A stretch of DNA of 5,811 bases from an uncultured Clostridia bacterium (GTDB taxonomy: Bacteria > Bacillota > Clostridia > Oscillospirales > Ruminococcaceae), in contig CANEHP010000143.1 in assembly GCA_947427325.1 (NCBI GenBank), forward strand, positions 1 through 5,811, written 5' to 3'. The notes beneath the pieces were generated by a model that worked only from the letters and a program-made list of their open reading frames with translations, made no database searches and had not been told where the DNA came from. The position numbers and the translations under genes are program-made. Each line of letters opens with the position of its first letter. Positions within the stretch are counted from its first letter, which is position 1. Positions 1 through 5,346 of the stretch are shown one piece after another.

Positions 1-90
1 GAAAAAGGCGTATTGTTTAATTTTAAGCGGCTCGATATAATACAGAGGGAAAAATTAAAGGCTTATCTCAGAGGTCTTTTACAGGAATAG
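1..90 (+). CDS. C-terminal end of an unidentified protein (possibly PilZ-like), partial
   Basis: Frame 1 is open from the first base to a TAG at 88-90, giving the last 29 residues of a protein whose start lies outside the window. The tail contains a GVLFNF segment followed by an amphipathic charged helix (KRLDIIQREKLKAYLRGLLQ). A strand with a phenylalanine-rich turn, then a helix ending in an 'L..YL..LQ' pattern, resembles the C-terminus of PilZ (cyclic-di-GMP binding) domains. Twenty-nine residues are too few to prove this, and the binding motifs of that family would lie upstream. The gene converges with the flotillin gene, and a shared hairpin follows immediately. That this is the end of a real gene is fairly likely; the family is a guess. 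Confidence 0.5.
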   Translation, partial: EKGVLFNFKRLDIIQREKLKAYLRGLLQE

Positions 91-123
91 CAAAACCGCC
101 CGTAATTCAACCGGACGGTTTTG
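91..123. terminator. Bidirectional intrinsic terminator between convergent genes
   Basis: The arms CAAAACCGCCCG (91-102) and CGGACGGTTTTG (112-123) pair over 12 bp with one G-T pair around a 9-nt loop. The A/T ends of the stem supply a short U-tract on either strand, followed by TTCTT on the plus strand. It starts one base after the stop codon of the rightward partial gene and lies 63 bp past the flotillin stop, so it can end both transcripts. Confidence 0.8.
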
Positions 124-186
124 TTCTTATTAAAATTTGCAACAATGCAGTTTGCCGTTTAACAAGCCCCAATACCGATTGCGAAA

Positions 187-1602
187 CTAAGCTTTAGGTT
201 CATTGGCAGCTGCAGCCTGCTCCGCCCTTTCCTCCTCGGTCGCCGAAGTTCCCAAAAATGAGGGCAGATCCATACCTGCCTGTTTGAACACCTCGCCCAA
301 GGGAGGAACAGCCTTCATCATACCGCTGATAAAGTTTGCGGTAGAGCTTTTTCCGTCAGGACTGCCGTTTGCGCCGCTGTCCCAAACCGTTACCTTGTCG
401 ATCTTAATGTTCTTGATTGCGTCAACCTGAATACGCATAAGCTCTTCCAGCTTATCGGAAACTATCAGCTTAACGGCGTCGTCGGCATTGCCGCCTGCTG
501 CGTTGACAATTTCCCTAAGACCTTCAGCCTGCTTTTGAAGAATTTCTCTTGCACCGTTTGCCTGCGCTTCCATTTTTGCAAAGATAGCGTCCGCTTCACC
601 CTTTGCCTTGCGGCGCATAACCTCCGCCTCAGCTTCTGCGGCGATTTCCGCCTGCTCCTTGGCAATCTGCGCCTTTACTATAATATCGGCCTGTTGAGTG
701 GCACGCTCTAAGTTAGCACGGGTTTGCTCCGCTTCCTTTTGAGCGTTGTAAGCCTCTTCCTTTGCCTTTGCGTTTTGTACGGCTTCCGCTGCGGTTGCGA
801 CACGGAGAGCTTCCGCTTCTTTTTCACGGCGGGCTGCTTCAGACTGAGCAACCTCGATCTTTGCGCTGTTTTCGCCCTTAATAGCCTCTGCGTTGGCGGC
901 GGATACCTGAATACGCTGATCTCTCAAAGCGTTGGACTTACCGATCTCACCGTCTCTGTCCTTTTCGGCAACGCTTTTTTTGGCGTCGTTAATGGCCTTA
1001 GCGGCAGCTTCCTTGCCGAGAGCTTCAATATATCCGCTTTCATCGTTAATATCGGTTACATTTACATTTATCAGTCTTAAGCCGATTTTCTTTAGCTCGA
1101 TCTCAACATTGTTGGAAACCGCAAGAAGGAATTTATCACGGTCAGTGTTAATTTCCTCAATATCCATTGTCGCCACAACAAGACGGAGCTGTCCGAAAAT
1201 AATATCCTTAGCCAGCTCCTGAATTTCGTTCATACGAAGGCCAAGCAAGCGCTCGGCGGCGTTCTGCATAATACCCGGCTCTGTGGAAATACCTACGGTA
1301 AAGCGGGAAGGCACGTCAATACGAATGTTTTGCTTAGACAGTGCGTTTTTTAAATCCACATTAATAGAAATGGGTGTTAAGTCCAAATACTGAAAGGACT
1401 GAAGCACAGGGAAAATAAAGGCGGCGCCGCCGTGAATACATTTTGCGGAGCGGGCCTGACCGTTTTTCTCCGAGCCGACCTTACCGTAAATAACCAATAC
1501 CTTATCGGAAGGGCATTTGCGGTAGCGTGAAAGAATAGCGATAATAAGTGCGATTAAGACAACCACACCGACCATTACGGCTACAATAATTGTTTCGGGC
1601 AT
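187..1602 (-). CDS. floT: Flotillin family protein (SPFH domain)
   Basis: This encodes a membrane scaffold of the flotillin/SPFH family, 471 residues. Bacterial flotillins such as FloT (YuaG) of Bacillus subtilis form oligomers in membrane microdomains that gather signalling and secretion proteins. Residues ~5-25 form one hydrophobic membrane segment (IIVAVMVGVVVLIALIIAIL). The SPFH domain covers ~30-200. A long Ala/Glu/Lys-rich coiled coil at ~200-370 carries repeated EA-type heptads. The C-terminus has the flotillin-like ending KVTVWDSG, then GEVFKQAGMDLPSFLG. Length and order fit the family (about 500 residues in Bacillus). The ATG at 1602 has the site AAAGGAGGA nine bases upstream (1611-1619). 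The gene lies 175 bp downstream of the NfeD gene on the same strand, matching the yuaF-floT arrangement, so it is probably cotranscribed from the promoter at 2542-2569. No defect is visible. Confidence 0.95.
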   Translation of the reverse strand: MPETIIVAVMVGVVVLIALIIAILSRYRKCPSDKVLVIYGKVGSEKNGQARSAKCIHGGAAFIFPVLQSFQYLDLTPISINVDLKNALSKQNIRIDVPSRFTVGISTEPGIMQNAAERLLGLRMNEIQELAKDIIFGQLRLVVATMDIEEINTDRDKFLLAVSNNVEIELKKIGLRLINVNVTDINDESGYIEALGKEAAAKAINDAKKSVAEKDRDGEIGKSNALRDQRIQVSAANAEAIKGENSAKIEVAQSEAARREKEAEALRVATAAEAVQNAKAKEEAYNAQKEAEQTRANLERATQQADIIVKAQIAKEQAEIAAEAEAEVMRRKAKGEADAIFAKMEAQANGAREILQKQAEGLREIVNAAGGNADDAVKLIVSDKLEELMRIQVDAIKNIKIDKVTVWDSGANGSPDGKSSTANFISGMMKAVPPLGEVFKQAGMDLPSFLGTSATEEERAEQAAAANEPKA

Positions 1603-1637
1603 TTTGAATTTCCTCCTTTATATATCTGCTTATCAGC

Positions 1638-1671
1638 AGTGTTATTACTGTTTTAGTGTTATTACCGTTTT
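1638..1671. repeat. Two tandem 17-bp repeats in the flotillin leader
   Basis: AGTGTTATTACTGTTTT (1638-1654) is followed directly by AGTGTTATTACCGTTTT (1655-1671), differing at one base. On the flotillin-coding strand the units read as AAAACAGTAATAACACT and lie about 20-50 bp upstream of the ribosome binding site. They could be a tandem protein-binding site or simple slippage. No function is evident. Confidence 0.75.
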
Positions 1672-1692
1672 TTCCGAAAATCGGGCTGCTGC

Positions 1693-1720
1693 CTTATACT
1701 AATTTTCGACTGAAAGTAAA
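1693..1720 (-). promoter_or_regulatory. Weak possible internal promoter for flotillin
   Basis: On the minus strand TTTACT (1720-1715) and TATAAG (1698-1693) are separated by 16 bp. Both boxes depart from consensus, TTTACT more so. If used, this would let flotillin be made independently of the NfeD gene. The stronger promoter ahead of the NfeD gene makes it unnecessary, and it may be a chance match. Confidence 0.22.
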
Positions 1721-1767
1721 CAATCTTTGCGGTCTGATTTTCGCAAATCTTTGTCTGTTTTTAGACG

Positions 1768-1788
1768 AGAATTGGCATTAAATTCTCT
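1768..1788 (-). other. Small hairpin at the 3' end of the NfeD gene
   Basis: GAGAATT (1768-1774) and AATTCTC (1782-1788) form a perfect 7-bp stem around a 7-nt loop that contains part of the NfeD stop codon. No U-tract follows on the minus strand, so it does not look like a terminator. It could protect or process the mRNA between the two cistrons. This is a minor observation. Confidence 0.35.
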
Positions 1789-2452
1789 CCACCACCAGCG
1801 TTCCTCCGCCGATAATGTCCACCACCCGAACAGCCTCGCCTGTTTTCAAAGCCTCCTGCTCCTCCGTAATGGCGTCAAATTCCATAAACCTTTCGCCGCA
1901 GCTTACATTTACCTTGCCCACGCCCCTGCTTTTTTCGGGAATGGGAATATATACCGTACCGCTTTCACCTAAAATATTCTTCATATTGAAGGTGCCGTTT
2001 TGAGCAAGCTTTGAGGACCACTGTATAACCTTTGCCACAATAAACATTGCGCCGAAGCCCAACACCGCCGCCAGCAGAAGCGCAGCCCATTCCGCCATGC
2101 CGTTGGAAATTGCGGTTATGCCGCTCCATCCGAATATTGTCAGAAAAGCAATAACGCTTTGCACGGAAAGCAGGCGGAAATCCGCCAAATCCGCAGGACT
2201 GTTTACATCATGATGAGAAAGATCCGTATCAATATCTGTCGAGCCGTCGAAGGGAGCGTCAGCGTCAAAGCCGCCCTCTGCTCCGTCAAAACCGGATGTG
2301 TCGCTGGGGTTAAATCCCTCGCCGCCGTGACCTATTCCCAAAAGCATTATAACGGTTTGTATTATTAGTATTAGGGAAGCGGGTATTGCAATACAATAAA
2401 GGATCTGCTCCACTAATTTAAGACCGTTCCACCATAAGCTGAACCATTCCAT
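1778..2452 (-). CDS. NfeD-family membrane protein, flotillin partner (YuaF-like)
   Basis: This is a 224-residue integral membrane protein of the NfeD family. These proteins are typically encoded beside flotillin/stomatin genes and work with them in membrane organisation. Hydrophobic segments lie at ~17-40, ~97-115 and ~121-142. The C-terminal part from ~150 (GTFNMKNILGESGTVYIPI, later GEAVRVVDIIGGGTLVVERI) has the alternating beta pattern and the G.A.V..L-like tail of the NfeD OB-fold. Residues ~43-92 form a long Gly/Asp-rich acidic loop with at least nine aspartates, which makes the protein longer than YuaF of B. subtilis (about 174 residues). No serine-protease domain is present, so it is the short form. 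The ATG at 2452 has AGAGGAG seven bases upstream. It is the first gene of a leftward operon with the flotillin gene, preceded by a consensus promoter. Confidence 0.88.
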   Translation of the reverse strand: MEWFSLWWNGLKLVEQILYCIAIPASLILIIQTVIMLLGIGHGGEGFNPSDTSGFDGAEGGFDADAPFDGSTDIDTDLSHHDVNSPADLADFRLLSVQSVIAFLTIFGWSGITAISNGMAEWAALLLAAVLGFGAMFIVAKVIQWSSKLAQNGTFNMKNILGESGTVYIPIPEKSRGVGKVNVSCGERFMEFDAITEEQEALKTGEAVRVVDIIGGGTLVVERI

Positions 2453-2520
2453 AATTACACTCCTCTTTTCTGTATTTAAATAACAGTTCAGATATATAAT
2501 CGAAATTACAGTAAAGCCTG

Positions 2521-2538
2521 CTGTAAATCTTATTTACT
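2521..2538. promoter_or_regulatory. Candidate XRE operator at the nfeD-flotillin promoter
   Basis: Read on the minus strand this is AGTAAATAAGATTTACAG, a palindrome with GTAAAT/ATTTAC half-sites. It starts three bases after the -10 box, so it covers the expected transcription start. It matches the site at 2691-2708 at 17 of 18 bases. A further half-site, CAGTAAA, lies beside it at 2509-2515. Repressor binding here would block initiation. That the adjacent XRE protein binds it is an inference. Confidence 0.6.
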
Positions 2539-2541
2539 ATT

Positions 2542-2569
2542 ATTATATCACATTTTTCTTTCTTGTCAA
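2542..2569 (-). promoter_or_regulatory. Sigma-A promoter of the nfeD-flotillin operon
   Basis: On the minus strand a perfect TTGACA (2569-2564) and a perfect TATAAT (2547-2542) are separated by 16 bp, with TGA just before the -10 giving an extended -10. The start would fall near 2535, leaving a leader of about 80 nt before the NfeD ATG. The candidate operator at 2521-2538 overlaps the start, so this strong promoter is probably repressible. Confidence 0.85.
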
Positions 2570-2657
2570 CACCAAAACGCCTGTTTGCAATAAATTTGTA
2601 TTTCTGCATAATTTAAGTTGAATTATTTGTTAAAGATAGAGAATTGATAAAAAACAC

Positions 2658-2686
2658 TTGCGCTTTTTGTCTTTTGGTGATATTAT
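2658..2686 (+). promoter_or_regulatory. Promoter of the XRE regulator gene
   Basis: TTGCGC (2658-2663) and TATTAT (2681-2686) are separated by 17 bp, with a TGA extended -10 directly before the hexamer. The -35 is poor (3 of 6), so the extended -10 probably carries the activity. The start would be near 2693, inside the candidate operator at 2691-2708, and the leader would be about 110 nt. The layout mirrors the opposing nfeD promoter. Confidence 0.65.
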
Positions 2687-2690
2687 ATAA

Positions 2691-2708
2691 AGTAAATAAT
2701 ATTTACAG
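2691..2708. promoter_or_regulatory. Candidate XRE operator at its own promoter
   Basis: AGTAAATAATATTTACAG contains the perfect palindrome GTAAATA-A-TATTTAC (2692-2706) and begins four bases after the -10 box. It is the near-identical partner of the site at 2521-2538. Autorepression through a start-site palindrome is common for XRE regulators; that this protein is the ligand is inferred from position. Confidence 0.62.
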
Positions 2709-2802
2709 TTGATATATTAAGATTTCCGAATTTACAAATTAGAATGTGAAGCGTTAAAAAGCGTTTAATCCCCGTCATGATTTTTATAAAGGAGGCAACA
2801 GA

Positions 2803-3327
2803 ATGAATTCTTCCGAATTAGGCAAAAGAATTAAAGAGGCAAGGCTTGCGAAAAAGCTCACTCAAAGCGAAGTAGCAGGTACTTTTATAACCCGCAATAT
2901 GTTAAGCCAGATCGAAAGCGGCACAGCTAATCCCTCTCTTAAAACATTAGAATACCTCACTTCTGTTTTGGATATTCCTATTGCTGTCCTTATGCCCGAC
3001 AAAAAATCCGAGGAAAATGACGACTGCACACAGCTGCAAACATTATCCGACTGCAAAGCTTTTTTCAACGGGAAGGAATACGCCAAAGCCATAAAAATGT
3101 CAGAGGGGCTTATGGAAACCGTATTACGGGACGAAGCCTTTGCCATAACCGCCCGCTCTTATATGAATATGGCGGAGGAATCGGAAAAAGAAGGCAATTT
3201 TTCCCTTGCGGCAGGCTATGCCTCCAAGGCTTATGAAATGGCTGATAAGGGTATCTATGCGTCAAGGGATATTAAAACCTTTTCCGCTCTGCTGATGAAC
3301 AGGATAGCGGAAAAGGTCGGAAAGTAA
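2803..3327 (+). CDS. XRE-family transcriptional regulator with helical C-terminal domain
   Basis: A 174-residue DNA-binding protein. Residues ~6-60 form a Cro/C1-type helix-turn-helix: the segment LGKRIKEARLAKKLTQSEVA leads into a recognition helix with the typical 'MLSQIESGTANPSLKTLEYL' pattern. Residues ~76-174 are helical and TPR-like: AFFNGKEYAKAIKMSEGLM and then EKEGNFSLAAGYASKAYEM fit paired-helix repeats, suggesting a dimerisation or ligand/peptide-sensing part. The ATG is chosen because AAAGGAGG lies seven bases upstream (2788-2795). The gene diverges from the nfeD-flotillin operon, and both promoters carry the same palindrome, so it probably regulates itself and that operon. The signal it senses cannot be told. 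No clear terminator follows; the 3' side holds 13-bp tandem repeats. Confidence 0.9.
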   Translation: MNSSELGKRIKEARLAKKLTQSEVAGTFITRNMLSQIESGTANPSLKTLEYLTSVLDIPIAVLMPDKKSEENDDCTQLQTLSDCKAFFNGKEYAKAIKMSEGLMETVLRDEAFAITARSYMNMAEESEKEGNFSLAAGYASKAYEMADKGIYASRDIKTFSALLMNRIAEKVGK

Positions 3328-3331
3328 AAGT

Positions 3332-3383
3332 TTGCTCTCTAAGATTGTTTTCTAAGATTGCTCTCTAAGATTGTTCTTGTAGA
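3332..3383. repeat. Four tandem 13-bp units (minisatellite)
   Basis: The units are TTGCTCTCTAAGA (3332), TTGTTTTCTAAGA (3345), TTGCTCTCTAAGA (3358) and a diverged TTGTTCTTGTAGA (3371). Units 1 and 3 are identical and units 2 and 4 share TTGTT, so the array also reads as a 26-bp repeat. It starts five bases after the XRE stop codon and ends 40 bp before the lipoprotein promoter. Copy number may vary between strains. Confidence 0.85.
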
Positions 3384-3423
3384 ATGAGTGCGGGCTATAA
3401 AACAAATTGTAACCGTTTTGTAA

Positions 3424-3452
3424 TTGAATAAAGCGGCGGATAATGCTATAAT
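3424..3452 (+). promoter_or_regulatory. Sigma-A promoter of the lipoprotein gene
   Basis: TTGAAT (3424-3429) and a perfect TATAAT (3447-3452) are spaced 17 bp, with TGC before the -10 giving an extended -10. The start would be near 3459, so the leader is only about 36 nt to the preferred ATG at 3495. The lipoprotein gene is therefore its own transcription unit. Confidence 0.82.
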
Positions 3453-3494
3453 TGTTATCATATAAAGTTTAAAATGAAAGGAATAAAAGGGTTT

Positions 3495-4817
3495 ATGCTA
3501 AAAAAACGATTGTTCGCCCTTTCTGCCGCTGCCGCTCTTTTGCTCACCGCCTGTGAATTTGACGATCCTTCTGACCAAAAGGACTCATCATATATCTCCC
3601 CTGCACTCCCGTCGGCATCGGAAACAAAAGCGCCCGCAGCCACAGCTCAGCCTGAAGCTTCCCAAAGCGGAGAGATCACGGCGGGAGGGTCAACAATTCC
3701 GGAAATAACAGATCCTTCCGCTCCGGAAGTAATTCCGACCGATTTTACCGAAGAACAGCTTAAATCGGGATATTTGTATCTTTCGGGAGACGAGCAGTTT
3801 ACCGTTTCCAAAAACAAAAATATTATAACCGTCATTCTTGACGCCGCCGACACGGAATATGTAACAAAGCTGTTTAAACAAAAGCCCGAAGCCTTTAAGG
3901 CACTGAAGGATTTTACACTTTACACCAATACATGCAGCGTTTTTGACTCTACATTTCAGTCACTGACGCAGATTTATTCCGGCTATACCGAGCTTCCCGT
4001 ATACAAAATTGCACAATGGAATCAAGACGCATGGGAAAGCGAAAAAGCCGTGGAATTTTACAGACGCTTTCATAAGGCGGGCTACAAGATGAATTTCTTT
4101 GTTGACGCAGATTGGGAGCTTAGACATCAAATAGGAAAGGCGGACAATCTTGCTTTAAGCGACGAGCCTGTTTCGGGCAGAGATTTTTATCACGGAAACT
4201 TTGGCTTTGACGATATGGTAAAAAATGTGTCGGCTGCCGAGGACGATTATAATTATTTTATTGTTCATCATTTATGGGGAGCGCACAAGCCCATAGAAAA
4301 AGACACCTTTGCCGAACAGATGGAATATCTTTTCGATATTATCGATAATTATCTTGAAAAGCTTAAAGAGTTTAATGTTTATGACAATTCCACAATAATT
4401 ATAATGGGTGATCACGGCTCTCACGATTTATACAACTACCCCGATTCAACGCCTTTATTTATGATAAAGGAAGCGGGTAAGCACAATGACAAAATAAAAT
4501 CATCCTCTGCGCCCATATACTTTGCCGACCTTATGTCTACATATCTTGTTAATGCCGGACTTTACAGCAAGGAAACGGATATGGAGCTGTTCGGAAGCTC
4601 TATTTACGACTTTGAGGAAGGAGAGGAAAGAGAGAGAACGGCTAATTACAGATATTACAGCTCCAGCTATCCGCCGTCGGGCATATCTCCCCTTTGCCAT
4701 TCCTATGGGTATAATGTTATTTACTCATATACATATACGGGAAACAGGAAAAATCTTCTCAAGGTTATCAATGACGGGAAATTTGAAGTTACCTGGATGG
4801 AGGAAGACGCGGCATAG
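3495..4817 (+). CDS. Lipoprotein with alkaline phosphatase/sulfatase-like domain
   Basis: A secreted, lipid-anchored protein of the alkaline phosphatase/sulfatase superfamily (LtaS/sulfatase-like branch), 440 residues. The signal peptide is MLKKRLFALSAAAALLLTAC, with lipobox LLTAC and Cys20 as the lipidated residue. Residues ~21-100 are a Ser/Pro/Ala/Thr-rich wall-spanning linker. The catalytic domain starts at VILDAADTEY (Asp116, Asp119 as metal-ligand candidates). FDST (Ser152/Thr153) is the likely nucleophile, HHLWGAH (His258, 259, 264) fits the middle histidine motif, and MGDHGSHD (Asp306, His307) is the usual metal site. The multi-helix membrane domain of true lipoteichoic acid synthases is absent. 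An in-frame ATG at 3474 would add seven residues but has no ribosome site; the ATG at 3495 has AGGA 12 bases and AGG 4 bases upstream. The substrate is unknown; phospho- or sulfo-transfer on a surface glycan or lipid is plausible. Confidence 0.8.
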   Translation: MLKKRLFALSAAAALLLTACEFDDPSDQKDSSYISPALPSASETKAPAATAQPEASQSGEITAGGSTIPEITDPSAPEVIPTDFTEEQLKSGYLYLSGDEQFTVSKNKNIITVILDAADTEYVTKLFKQKPEAFKALKDFTLYTNTCSVFDSTFQSLTQIYSGYTELPVYKIAQWNQDAWESEKAVEFYRRFHKAGYKMNFFVDADWELRHQIGKADNLALSDEPVSGRDFYHGNFGFDDMVKNVSAAEDDYNYFIVHHLWGAHKPIEKDTFAEQMEYLFDIIDNYLEKLKEFNVYDNSTIIIMGDHGSHDLYNYPDSTPLFMIKEAGKHNDKIKSSSAPIYFADLMSTYLVNAGLYSKETDMELFGSSIYDFEEGEERERTANYRYYSSSYPPSGISPLCHSYGYNVIYSYTYTGNRKNLLKVINDGKFEVTWMEEDAA

Positions 4818-4871
4818 AGTTATTTCCGATATCCAAAAATCAAGTGGATTGTAAAAAAACCGCCTGTTAAA

Positions 4872-4928
4872 AAGAGTTTAGTAAGGCTTCCGTTCGGAGA
4901 ATTACGCCTGCGTAACTCTCAAACTCTT
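4872..4928. other. Nested hairpin element downstream of the lipoprotein gene
   Basis: Outer arms AAGAGTTT (4872-4879) and AAACTCTT (4921-4928) are perfect. Inside, GAGAATTACGC (4897-4907) pairs with GCGTAACTCTC (4910-4920) at 10 of 11 positions with a 2-base centre. TCCGTTCGGA between them is a small palindrome. No U-tract follows, so it is not a typical terminator. It may be part of a dispersed intergenic repeat or a structured RNA. Confidence 0.5.
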
Positions 4929-4931
4929 CTT

Positions 4932-4971
4932 CGAAGGGTAACGGGGAGTCCGAAGGAGCAACGACCCTTCG
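4932..4971. other. Second hairpin of the same structured region
   Basis: CGAAGGGT (4932-4939) and ACCCTTCG (4964-4971) form a perfect 8-bp stem around a 24-nt loop. The loop contains TCCGAAGGA and the octamer GGAGCAAC (4955-4962), which is complementary to GTTGCTCC in the antitoxin RNA downstream. The stem directly follows the palindrome CTTCGAAG (4929-4936). No U-tract and no ORF are seen. Confidence 0.5.
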
Positions 4972-5077
4972 GTCAGCCCTAAACGGCATTGGTTTGTTTA
5001 TGGTGTTTTAAGTCTCCGTAAAATTCACATATAAATTTTACTGTTTGAAAAAACGGGGAAGCCTTAAAAAACTTTTC

Positions 5078-5106
5078 TTGACAAACTGGTAACACAGGTG
5101 TATAAT
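5078..5106 (+). promoter_or_regulatory. Consensus promoter of antitoxin RNA, unit 1
   Basis: TTGACA (5078-5083), exactly 17 bp, TATAAT (5101-5106): a perfect sigma-A promoter with no rightward ORF behind it. Such strength with a terminator about 90 bp downstream points to an abundant small RNA. ACAGGTGT occurs at 5094-5101 in the spacer and again at 5123-5130 in the transcript. Confidence 0.9.
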
Positions 5107-5112
5107 AAAATA

Positions 5113-5199
5113 AAAGAGGGCAACAGGTGTGTTGCTCCCGGTTTTAGTTATTAAAAAATAACCGCTTTAGGTCGCAAAACGTAAAGGCGGTTATTTTTT
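5113..5199 (+). ncRNA. Predicted type I antitoxin RNA, unit 1
   Basis: A roughly 87-nt transcript is expected from about 5113 to the terminator end at 5199. It begins with a hairpin: GAGGGCAACA (5116-5125), loop GGTG, TGTTGCTCCC (5130-5139), with one G-U pair and one mismatch. A single-stranded A/U-rich link and the terminator stem follow. It converges on the toxin gene and overlaps the toxin mRNA 3' end, including the stop codon (5191-5193). This is the 3'-overlap architecture known for txpA/ratA and bsrG/SR4 in B. subtilis. The GTTGCTCCC segment could also pair with GGGAGCAAU in the toxin mRNA leader. Exact ends are inferred from the promoter and terminator. Confidence 0.75.
5153..5199. terminator. 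Bidirectional terminator shared by toxin and antitoxin RNAs, unit 1
   Basis: AAAAAATAACCGC (5153-5165) pairs perfectly with GCGGTTATTTTTT (5187-5199). TTTA/TAAA extends the stem past one bulged G, leaving a loop of about 12 nt. The six A and six T at the ends give a U-tract on both strands. The toxin stop codon lies within the stem, so both convergent RNAs end here and are complementary over it. Confidence 0.9.
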
Positions 5200-5295
5200 A
5201 TTGCTCTTAAAGAAGTTAAGAGCAAGGAGTAATACCGTAACTGTTTCACAAAGAAGCAGCAAAAGCTGAATCATTTCGCTCAGCGTTATGTACAT
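5191..5295 (-). CDS. Small hydrophobic type I toxin (holin-like/TxpA-type)
   Basis: A 34-codon ORF encoding a probable membrane-acting toxic peptide. Residues 1-10 (MYITLSEMIQ) are short and polar-mixed. Residues ~9-29 form one hydrophobic helix with LLLLL and VTVLLLAL, broken by Cys16-Glu17-Thr18. The tail KSNKK is basic. Size, the single helix and the lysine tail fit the putative holin-like toxin family (TxpA, BsrG, BsrE, YonT) of Bacillota. The ATG is supported by a near-perfect ribosome site, GGGGGGTGA, placed seven bases from the G-run to the ATG. The context is diagnostic: its own consensus promoter, a long structured leader, a convergent antisense RNA and a shared terminator. Toxicity is inferred. 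Alternatives are a non-toxic small membrane peptide or an Fst-type toxin. Confidence 0.75.
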   Translation of the reverse strand: MYITLSEMIQLLLLLCETVTVLLLALNFFKSNKK

Positions 5296-5299
5296 CTCC

Positions 5300-5308
5300 T
5301 CACCCCCC
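5300..5308 (-). promoter_or_regulatory. Very strong ribosome binding site of the toxin
   Basis: On the minus strand AAAGGGGGGTGAGGAG precedes the ATG. GGGGGGTGA can pair with the 16S 3' end over its whole length with one G-U pair, and the G-run ends seven bases before the ATG. Such a strong site on a 34-codon gene suits a product normally held off by RNA structure or antisense RNA. Confidence 0.8.
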
Positions 5309-5315
5309 TTTAAAA

Positions 5316-5333
5316 CAGAACGTTTCCGTTCTG
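5316..5333 (-). promoter_or_regulatory. GAAA-tetraloop hairpin next to the toxin ribosome site
   Basis: On the toxin mRNA CAGAACG-GAAA-CGTTCTG forms a perfect 7-bp stem closed by a GNRA tetraloop. It is followed by TTTTAAAG and then the ribosome site, only seven bases away. It could be a weak early terminator, a stability element, or a docking point controlling access to the ribosome site. Confidence 0.55.
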
Positions 5334-5346
5334 CACGGGAGCTATA

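Larger units (their letters stand above)
5006..5204. repeat. Direct repeat, copy 1 (antitoxin half of the toxin-antitoxin unit)
   Basis: This segment recurs at 5612-5811, a spacing of 606-607 bp. Bases 5064-5204 are identical to 5671-5811 (141 of 141). The 5' 58 bases differ by eight substitutions and one A insertion. It carries the antitoxin promoter, the RNA, the terminator and the last codons of the toxin. In both copies the 5' part has inverted TTTTAAG/CTTAAAA-type arms. Confidence 0.95.

Noticed and set aside
465..665. Minus-strand ORF of 66 codons inside the flotillin gene, and the plus-strand ORFs opposite the flotillin and NfeD genes
   Set aside because: They are out-of-frame shadows of clearly coding sequence with no ribosome sites; the Arg-rich composition is typical of a shifted coiled-coil gene.
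2453..2802. Riboswitch in the leaders of the NfeD or XRE genes
   Set aside because: The leaders are short and A/T-rich. The only clear structures are the two palindromes at the transcription starts, which fit protein operators better.
3474..3494. The upstream ATG at 3474 as the start of the lipoprotein
   Set aside because: It has no Shine-Dalgarno sequence and lies only about 15 nt from the predicted transcription start. The ATG at 3495 gives a standard lipoprotein signal peptide. It cannot be fully excluded.
4822..4870. Intrinsic terminator directly after the lipoprotein gene
   Set aside because: There are A-runs but no stable hairpin followed by a T-run. The hairpins at 4872-4971 lack U-tracts, so I could not name a terminator.
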